DNA of 19,077 nt, taken from CAZOJJ01 sp964580105 (GTDB lineage: Bacteria; Bacteroidota; Rhodothermia; Rhodothermales; Rubricoccaceae). Within the stretch, counting starts at the first letter, position 1. The number at the start of each line of letters is the position of its first letter. A program made the position numbers and the translations under genes. Location of the stretch: assembly GCA_964580105.1 (NCBI GenBank), contig CAZOJJ010000052.1:1-19077 (forward strand). Direction: 5' to 3'. This document shows positions 13,982 through 19,077 of this stretch, piece after piece. The notes under the pieces are model-generated. The model was given only the letters and a program-made list of their open reading frames with translations, ran no database searches and was not told where the DNA came from.

Positions 13982-14629
13982 TCATCCGCAGGCGTCGACG
14001 CCCTCGATGGTGCCGCCCTCGGCGCGGTCCATGTCGATCCAGCCCTCGCGGCCGTCCGCCGTCCGCACGTGCGCCCACCAGCCCGACTCGACCGGGCGGA
14101 GCTGCCGGGCCGGGAACGGGCCGGGCACGTGCCGATCGGGCGCCTGCCCCCAGTTCCACGGCTCGCCCGAGGCCTCGAAGACCGTACCCTGATACCAGAC
14201 GTGGACGTACCCCTCGCCGATGGCGTCGAGCACGTAGAGCGTGTCGCCCGGCAGGACGGTCGGGCCGTCGTAGATGGTGAAGGCGGAGTCGGCCACGACG
14301 AGGCCGGGCCGGGTTACGAGCACGTGGCCGCGGTCCGCCTCGAAGGTCGTCCCGGCATCGAGCGTGAAGGCGAGGGGGGCGTCCGCGCCCGCCGCGACGC
14401 GGACCGGCAGGTCGGCCGTGGTGGTCCACGTGCCGTAGGTGCAGCACTCGAAGGGGCAGGCGCCCTCGGCGACGTACGGGAGCGCCGGGCCGTGGACTTC
14501 GGGCGGGGCGGGGCCGCCCGGCGGGGGGCCGCCCGGCGGGCGGGCGCTCGGATCCGCCGAGGCGGGCGGGGACGACGGCGCGGACGACTGGCATCCGGCG
14601 AGGAGGAGCAGGCTGAGGAGGAGGCGCAT
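13982..14629 (-). CDS. Lipoprotein with cysteine cluster and SH3-like C-terminus
   Basis: A 215-residue lipoprotein. The signal peptide MRLLLSLLLLAGC has a lipobox with Cys13. A Ser/Pro/Gly linker follows (about 14-50). The mature domain opens with EGACPFECCTYGTWT, an unusual three-cysteine cluster, then a beta-rich region (VRVAAGADAPLAFTLDAGTTFE, VVADSAFTIYDG, GDTLYVLDAIGEGYVHVWYQG). The end, WWAHVRTADGREGWIDMDRAEGG, looks like a bacterial SH3 strand pattern (W-x-x-V...G-x-x-GW). No enzymatic motif is seen. It is packed between alanine dehydrogenase (4 bases upstream) and the BtuF-like gene (13 bases downstream), so it is co-transcribed. Cell-wall binding is a guess from the SH3-like end and from the racemase in the same operon. 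Confidence 0.8.
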   Translation of the reverse strand: MRLLLSLLLLAGCQSSAPSSPPASADPSARPPGGPPPGGPAPPEVHGPALPYVAEGACPFECCTYGTWTTTADLPVRVAAGADAPLAFTLDAGTTFEADRGHVLVTRPGLVVADSAFTIYDGPTVLPGDTLYVLDAIGEGYVHVWYQGTVFEASGEPWNWGQAPDRHVPGPFPARQLRPVESGWWAHVRTADGREGWIDMDRAEGGTIEGVDACG

Positions 14630-14633
14630 ACGA

Positions 14634-15854
14634 TCAGATTCCGGAGGCGATGAGCAGTTCGATGTCCCGGTGCGGCATGCCGAACATGACCGCGAGGCTC
14701 TTCTTGGTGAGGTGGCGGCGGTAGACGTAGGTCCCGGTGCGGAGGCTCACGTTGGTCCAGAGCGCGTCGTTGATCGAGCCCGCCTCGCCGATGTCGAGGA
14801 GGTAGGGGACGAGCACGTTCGAGAGCGCGTAGGTGGCCGTCCGCGCCGCGTTGCTGGGCATGTTGGGGACGCAGTGGTGGATGACGCCGGCCACCTCGTA
14901 GGTCGGCTCGGCGTGCGTCGTCGGCCGGCTCGTCTCGATGCAGCCGCCCTGGTCGATCACCACGTCCACGATGACCGAGCCGGGCCGCATGGAGCGGACC
15001 GTCTCCTCCGTCACGAGCACGGGCGAGCGCTGCCCGACGGCCATCATCGCGCCGATCACGACGTCGGCGCTCTGGACGGCCTGCCGCACGTACTGGTCGT
15101 TGGCGACGGCCGTCGTGATGCGGCGGTCGAGGTAGTGCTCCAGCGCGCGGAGGGCGGGCAGGTGGGTGTCGAGGACGATCACGTGGGCGCCGTAGCCGAG
15201 CGCCGTCCGCGCCGCCCACTCGCCGACGACGCCCGCGCCGAGGATGACGACGGTGGCGGGAGGAACGCCGGAGATGCCGCCGAGGACGAGGCCGCGCCCA
15301 CCGGCCGTGCTCTCGAGCAGCCGCGCCGCCGTCTGGATCGCCATCACGCCCGAGATCTCGTGCATCATGCGCACGATGGGGAGCGTGCCGTCGGAGTCGG
15401 TGATGAACTCGAAGCCGATGGCCGTGGCGCGGAGGTCCATCAGGCGCTGGAGCGTGTCCGGCGTGATGCCGCCGAGGTGGAGCGCGGAGATGAGCACCTG
15501 CTTCTCCTGCATCAGCTCGAGCTCGTCCGGCCGCGGCGGGAACACCTTCGCCACGAGGTCGACGCCCGCGTAGAGGTCGGCCGCGGAGGGGGCGATCTGG
15601 GCGCCGGCCTCGGCGTACTCGGCGTCGGAGAAGTGGGCGAGGTTGCCCGCCCCGGTCTCGATCACGACCTCGTGCCCGCCGGCCACGAGGAGGCCGGCCG
15701 CGTACGGCGCCAGCGCGACGCGGCGCTCCTGGTTGGGCGCCTCGTTGGGCACGCCGATGCGGAGCCGCTGGGCGCGCTCGCCCACGGCCTGCCGCGTGGC
15801 GAGCGGCCGGAGGGCGGTTTCGATCTGGAGCCCCTGGATGGACGGGATCTCCAT
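14634..15854 (-). CDS. ald: Alanine dehydrogenase
   Basis: A 406-residue NAD-dependent enzyme interconverting L-alanine with pyruvate and ammonia. LRIGVPNEAPNQERRVALAP (31-50) is the substrate-binding entry; His126 in ISALHLGG is the catalytic histidine position; VVILGAGVVGEWAARTALG (202-220) is the Rossmann motif; VIVDVVIDQGGCIETSRPTT (294-313) and NMPSNAARTATYAL complete the family pattern. The roughly 30-residue extra N-terminus and the C-terminal KKSLAVMFGMPHRDIELLIASGI are typical of the Bacteroidota form. I chose ATG 15854 because the open frame upstream runs through the non-coding divergent interval. It heads the run ald, lipoprotein, BtuF-like, alr. Confidence 0.94.
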   Translation of the reverse strand: MEIPSIQGLQIETALRPLATRQAVGERAQRLRIGVPNEAPNQERRVALAPYAAGLLVAGGHEVVIETGAGNLAHFSDAEYAEAGAQIAPSAADLYAGVDLVAKVFPPRPDELELMQEKQVLISALHLGGITPDTLQRLMDLRATAIGFEFITDSDGTLPIVRMMHEISGVMAIQTAARLLESTAGGRGLVLGGISGVPPATVVILGAGVVGEWAARTALGYGAHVIVLDTHLPALRALEHYLDRRITTAVANDQYVRQAVQSADVVIGAMMAVGQRSPVLVTEETVRSMRPGSVIVDVVIDQGGCIETSRPTTHAEPTYEVAGVIHHCVPNMPSNAARTATYALSNVLVPYLLDIGEAGSINDALWTNVSLRTGTYVYRRHLTKKSLAVMFGMPHRDIELLIASGI

Positions 15855-16008
15855 GCGACGACGGGCGGGCGGGAGGGGAACGGCGGAAGGTACGATGCGT
15901 CCTCTCTCCGGTTCACGACTCGCCGTCTCGGTTGCGCCCTGAGCCCGGCCCCGCCTTTCGGGTCGTCTTTCGTACCATTGCCCGGTCGTCTCCTCGCCGC
16001 TCCTCTCC
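15855..16008. promoter_or_regulatory. Divergent promoter interval between ald and the sugar dehydrogenase gene
   Basis: These 154 bases hold no gene. CGTACC appears once for each gene at nearly the same distance from its start: on the plus strand in TTCGTACCATTG (TACC at 15973-15976, start at 16009), and on the minus strand in ATCGTACCTTCC (TACC at 15889-15892, start at 15854). Both resemble a -7 box TAnnTTTG. No -33 element is obvious, so this is suggestive only. Confidence 0.35.
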
Positions 16009-17487
16009 ATGCGCCTCTCCCGAACGCTCCTCCCCCTCGGCCTGCTCGCCGCCCTGTCCGGCGCCGTCCGCGCCCAGTCCATCGACCTCGTCGAGCCGTT
16101 CCCCAACCTGAGCTTCTCCAGCCCGGTCGAACTCAAAGACGCAGGCGACGGCACGGACCGGCTCTACGTGGCCCAGCAGGGCGGCGTCATCCGCACCTTC
16201 GTGAACGACCGGAACACGTCCACGATCACCACCTTCCTCGACATCTCCGGCCGCGTCACCTCCGGCGGCGAGACGGGCCTCCTCGGCCTCGCCTTCGACC
16301 CCGACTACGCCACCAACGGCTACTTCTACGTCGACTACACCACCGGCAACCTCCGCACGCGCATCAGCCGGTTCACCCGTTCGAAGGAGAACCCGCTCGA
16401 GGCCGACCCCAACAGCGAGCTGATCCTGCTGGAGGTGAACCAGCCGTTCGGCAACCACAACGCGGGGGCCATCGCGTTCGGCCCGCCGGAAGGACCCGCC
16501 GGCGAGCGCTACCTCTACGTCACGCTCGGCGACGGCGGCTCCGGCAACGACCCCCAGAACAACGGCCAGCGCCTCGACACCCTCCTCGGCGCCATCCTCC
16601 GCCTCGACGTCGGCGGCGACGAGGGCGCGCCGCTCGACTGCGCCCTGCCCGGCGGGGCGGCCACCGTCCCCCCGGACAACCCGTTCGTGGACGGGGCCGG
16701 CGGCGCGTGCGACGAGATCTACGCGTACGGCTTCCGGAACCCGTGGCGGATGACGCTCGACGCCCCGACGGGGCAGTTCTGGATCGGGGACGTGGGGCAG
16801 TTCGCCTGGGAGGAGGTGGACCTCCTGGAGGCGGGGGGGAACTTCGGGTGGCGGGCCTACGAGGGCACCCACTGCATCCTCGGGCCCTGCAACCCCGACG
16901 GCAAGATCTTCCCCGTATGGGAGTACCCGCACTCGAACGGCAACTTCTCGATCACCGGCGGCTTCGTGTACCGCGGCGCGGGCATCCCCGAGCTCCAGGG
17001 GCAGTACGTCTACGGCGACCTCGGCGGGCGCATCTGGGCGCTCGACACCTCCGGCGCTACCCCCGTTAACCAGGAGATCGGCACCGTGGACCCGCTCTGC
17101 GCGGGCTCCTACTGCCTCGCGTCCTGGGGCCGCGACGAGCACGGCGAGCTCTACGCGCTCCTGGTCACGGGCGCGGTCCGCAAGCTCATCCGCAACCCGC
17201 CCGTGTCGAACGAGGAGGTCCCCCCGGCATCGCCCGGGCTGACGCTCGAAGGCGCCAACCCCTTCCGGGACCAGACCTCGCTCCTGCTCTCCGCCGAGGG
17301 GCACGCCCGCGTGGCGGTCTACGACGCGCTCGGCCGCGAGGTCGCCGTGCTCTTCGAGGGCACGCTGCTGTCGCCGAACGCACGGCGCCTCACGTTCGAC
17401 GCGAGCGGCCTTCCGGCCGGGGTCTACCACGCCCGCCTCGAGACGGGCTCCCGCACCCAGACGCTGCCCCTCACCGTCGTCCGCTAA
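16009..17487 (+). CDS. Secreted GSDH/HHIP-type sugar dehydrogenase with T9SS tail (copy 1)
   Basis: A 492-residue protein. Signal peptide ends near VRA-Q (residue 22). Residues 25-395 are a six-bladed propeller of the glucose/sorbosone dehydrogenase family: GLLGLAFDPDYATNGYFYVDY (90-110), GNHNAGAIAFGP (148-159) with His150 at the catalytic position, RYLYVTLGDGGSGNDPQN, YGFRNPWRMTLD (240-251), GDVGQFAWEEVD and GGNFGWRAYEG. Family members oxidise sugars with PQQ, but many HHIP-like relatives have no proven substrate, so PQQ use is inference. Residues 411-492 are a T9SS sorting domain (ANPFRDQTS, VAVYDALGREVAVLFEG, GVYHARL). Four cysteines at 211, 234, 289 and 294 may form disulfides. The tandem paralogue starts 28 bases downstream. 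Confidence 0.9.
   Translation: MRLSRTLLPLGLLAALSGAVRAQSIDLVEPFPNLSFSSPVELKDAGDGTDRLYVAQQGGVIRTFVNDRNTSTITTFLDISGRVTSGGETGLLGLAFDPDYATNGYFYVDYTTGNLRTRISRFTRSKENPLEADPNSELILLEVNQPFGNHNAGAIAFGPPEGPAGERYLYVTLGDGGSGNDPQNNGQRLDTLLGAILRLDVGGDEGAPLDCALPGGAATVPPDNPFVDGAGGACDEIYAYGFRNPWRMTLDAPTGQFWIGDVGQFAWEEVDLLEAGGNFGWRAYEGTHCILGPCNPDGKIFPVWEYPHSNGNFSITGGFVYRGAGIPELQGQYVYGDLGGRIWALDTSGATPVNQEIGTVDPLCAGSYCLASWGRDEHGELYALLVTGAVRKLIRNPPVSNEEVPPASPGLTLEGANPFRDQTSLLLSAEGHARVAVYDALGREVAVLFEGTLLSPNARRLTFDASGLPAGVYHARLETGSRTQTLPLTVVR
16468..16854 (+). repeat. Identical block D (387 bp), partner 17990-18376
   Basis: 387 bases are identical to 17990-18376 (offset 1522). A single mismatch bounds each end (16467 and 16855), with rising divergence beyond. 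The block encodes the propeller core from just after the catalytic histidine to GGNFGWR. Confidence 0.92.
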
Positions 17488-17515
17488 CCGCCCGGACGGC
17501 ACGACCCCTGCAGGC

Positions 17516-19006
17516 GTGCGCATTTCCGCTTTCCGCCGACGGATCTCGGCCCTCGCCCTGCTCGGGGCCCTGGCCGCCCCGGCGGCCGGCCAGCCCGCCC
17601 CCGTCCTGCTGGCCGACCCGTTCCCGAACCTGACCTTCGCCCCGCTGACGGACCTGCAGGTGGACCCCGACGGCCGAATCTTCGTGCTGGAAAAGGAGGG
17701 GCGCGTCCTCTCCTTCGAGAACGACTCGACCACCACGGCGGTCGTCGTCGCCCTCGACCTCCGGGACCAGGTGGACGCCGACGAGTTCGAGCAGGGGTTG
17801 CTGGGGATGGCCTTCGACCCCGACTACGCCACGAACGGCTTCGTCTACCTCGATTACACCACGCCCGACCCCGACCGCACGCGCATCAGCCGGTTCACCC
17901 GCTCGGCCGGCGACCCCCTCCTCCTCGACCCCGCCTCCGAGACGGTCCTCCTGGAGGTGGCGCAACCCTACGCCGGCCACAACGCGGGCGCCATCGCGTT
18001 CGGCCCGCCGGAAGGACCCGCCGGCGAGCGCTACCTCTACGTCACGCTCGGCGACGGCGGCTCCGGCAACGACCCCCAGAACAACGGCCAGCGCCTCGAC
18101 ACCCTCCTCGGCGCCATCCTCCGCCTCGACGTCGGCGGCGACGAGGGCGCGCCGCTCGACTGCGCCCTGCCCGGCGGGGCGGCCACCGTCCCCCCGGACA
18201 ACCCGTTCGTGGACGGGGCCGGCGGCGCGTGCGACGAGATCTACGCGTACGGCTTCCGGAACCCGTGGCGGATGACGCTCGACGCCCCGACGGGGCAGTT
18301 CTGGATCGGGGACGTGGGGCAGTTCGCCTGGGAGGAGGTGGACCTCCTGGAGGCGGGGGGGAACTTCGGGTGGCGGCCCTACGAGGGCACCCACTGCGTC
18401 CTCGGGCCCTGCAATCCGGTGGGGAAGGTGTTCCCGGTCTGGGAGTACGGACACGGAGAAGACGGGTGTTCGGTGATCGGAGGGTACGTCTACCGCGGCG
18501 CGGCCATCCCCGAGCTCGACGGCCAGTATCTCTTCAGCGACTGGTGCAACGGCACGATCCGCGCGCTCCGCCGCAACGGCGACACGGTTACTGTGGACTC
18601 CCTCACGACGGCGTCGCCCTACTCCCTCTACTCCTTCGGCCAGGACCTCGAAGGCGAGCTCTACGTGGTCAACCACGGCGACCGCATCGCCAAGCTCGTG
18701 CGCCGCTCGACGGTGAGCGCCGAGGCGCCCGCCCCGGCCCCGGCGGCGCTCGCTCGCCTGCAGCTCACCGGTGCGAACCCGGTCCGGGGCCGGACGACCT
18801 TCCGCATGGAGGGCGACGGCCCGGCCCGCCTCGTCGTCTACGACGCGCTCGGCCGCGAGGTCGCCGTGCTCTTCGAGGGCGCGCTGCGCCCGGCTGTCCC
18901 GGCGACCGTCACGTTCGATGCGCGGGGCCTGCCGGCCGGGGCCTACTTCGCCCGCCTCGACACCGAGGCGGGCACCCGGACGCTGCCCCTCACCGTCGTC
19001 CGCTGA
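17516..19006 (+). CDS. Secreted GSDH/HHIP-type sugar dehydrogenase with T9SS tail (copy 2)
   Basis: A 496-residue tandem paralogue of 16009-17487. It starts at GTG 17516, supported by the signal peptide MRISAFRRRISALALLGALA (cleavage near AAG-Q, residue 25); no ATG is available before the signal region. The propeller carries GLLGMAFDPDYATNGFVYLDY, AGHNAGAIAFGP with His155, YGFRNPWRM and GDVGQ. The middle is identical to copy 1 at DNA level, whereas the N-terminal 150 residues and the last blades (for example WEYGHGEDGCSVIGGYVYRG, FSDWCNGTIRAL) differ, adding a Cys pair that copy 1 lacks. The end is a T9SS sorting domain (GANPVRGRTTF, LVVYDALGREVAVLFEG, GAYFARL). The 28-base spacer and shared orientation suggest co-transcription. 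Different substrate ranges are plausible but not shown. Confidence 0.9.
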   Translation: MRISAFRRRISALALLGALAAPAAGQPAPVLLADPFPNLTFAPLTDLQVDPDGRIFVLEKEGRVLSFENDSTTTAVVVALDLRDQVDADEFEQGLLGMAFDPDYATNGFVYLDYTTPDPDRTRISRFTRSAGDPLLLDPASETVLLEVAQPYAGHNAGAIAFGPPEGPAGERYLYVTLGDGGSGNDPQNNGQRLDTLLGAILRLDVGGDEGAPLDCALPGGAATVPPDNPFVDGAGGACDEIYAYGFRNPWRMTLDAPTGQFWIGDVGQFAWEEVDLLEAGGNFGWRPYEGTHCVLGPCNPVGKVFPVWEYGHGEDGCSVIGGYVYRGAAIPELDGQYLFSDWCNGTIRALRRNGDTVTVDSLTTASPYSLYSFGQDLEGELYVVNHGDRIAKLVRRSTVSAEAPAPAPAALARLQLTGANPVRGRTTFRMEGDGPARLVVYDALGREVAVLFEGALRPAVPATVTFDARGLPAGAYFARLDTEAGTRTLPLTVVR

Positions 19007-19012
19007 CGCCGC

Positions 19013-19075
19013 TCAGCCGCCCCGCCAGCGGTGGAGGAGGATGCCCCCCGCCATCGCCACGTTGAGCGACTCGAC
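19013..19075 (-). CDS. 3' end of a SpoU/TrmH-family RNA methyltransferase (partial)
   Basis: Only 20 codons remain, reading VESLNVAMAGGILLHRWRGG and a TGA at 19013-19015. Ser-Leu-Asn-Val-x-x-Ala-x-Gly-Ile-x-Leu is motif 3 of the SPOUT methyltransferases of the TrmH/RlmB group, which bind S-adenosylmethionine through a C-terminal knot and 2'-O-methylate tRNA or rRNA. The exact member cannot be told from this tail. The gene converges with the sugar dehydrogenase gene, with six bases between stop codons. Confidence 0.8.
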   Translation of the reverse strand, partial: VESLNVAMAGGILLHRWRGG

Positions 19076-19077
19076 GC

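Noticed and set aside
14500..14560. G/C-rich direct repeats within the lipoprotein gene as a regulatory element
   Set aside because: They encode the Pro/Gly linker (PPGGPPPGGPAPP), and the repetition follows from the codons.
15855..16154. N-terminal extension of alanine dehydrogenase (about 100 residues)
   Set aside because: It would overlap the start and signal peptide of the divergent sugar dehydrogenase gene. The protein from ATG 15854 has the family's normal length.

Overview
The window is very GC-rich and gene-dense. It looks like a Rhodothermota/Bacteroidota chromosome (Rhodothermales-like). Five secreted proteins carry the C-terminal sorting domain of the type IX secretion system (T9SS), seen as LERAYPNPFNPTTTVRF or YDALGRxVAxLF followed by a Gly-x-Tyr beta hairpin. 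Most starts lack a clear Shine-Dalgarno sequence, and alanine dehydrogenase and fused E1 dehydrogenase are of the types seen in that phylum. This taxonomic placement is inference. One 100-N assembly gap (9408-9507) lies inside a tandem repeat.

Layout: (1) 1-65 is the end of a T9SS cargo gene. (2) 66-763 is a 650-bp module holding a small protein plus a nucleotidyltransferase-like protein, flanked by a direct repeat of the 3' end of the neighbouring E1 gene: an insertion scar. (3) 718-2904 (-) is a fused alpha/beta E1 of a 2-oxoacid dehydrogenase. (4) 3030-3215 is a small membrane protein. (5) 3340-7715 (+) is a tandemly duplicated two-gene cassette of secreted proteins, with a strong terminator after each copy. 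My reading is that the large protein is a stripped-down copper amine oxidase catalytic domain on a T9SS tail, and that the small protein resembles the N-terminal (N3) domain of the same enzyme, i.e. a split copper amine oxidase. (6) 7819-9039 (+) is an L-2-hydroxyglutarate oxidase. (7) 9058-11828 (-) holds a TfoX C-terminal-domain protein, the 13-bp minisatellite, a histidine kinase and an OmpR-type regulator. (8) 11924-15854 (-) is a tight run: alanine dehydrogenase, lipoprotein, BtuF-like binding protein, alanine racemase. (9) 16009-19006 (+) holds two tandem secreted GSDH/HHIP-type sugar dehydrogenases with T9SS tails. (10) 19013-19077 (-) is the tail of a SpoU/TrmH rRNA methyltransferase.

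Two themes recur. First, secreted oxidoreductase-like enzymes occur as tandem paralogue pairs (amine oxidase-like; sugar dehydrogenase-like), and each pair shares perfectly identical DNA blocks of 136-387 bp embedded in clearly diverged sequence, the pattern expected from recurrent gene conversion. Second, alanine/pyruvate chemistry is clustered: alanine dehydrogenase and racemase share an apparent operon, and an E1 dehydrogenase lies about 9 kb away. The most notable candidate for an undescribed system is the duplicated split, T9SS-exported copper amine oxidase-like pair. It keeps the three copper-ligand histidines and the cofactor tyrosine but has an altered cofactor consensus.
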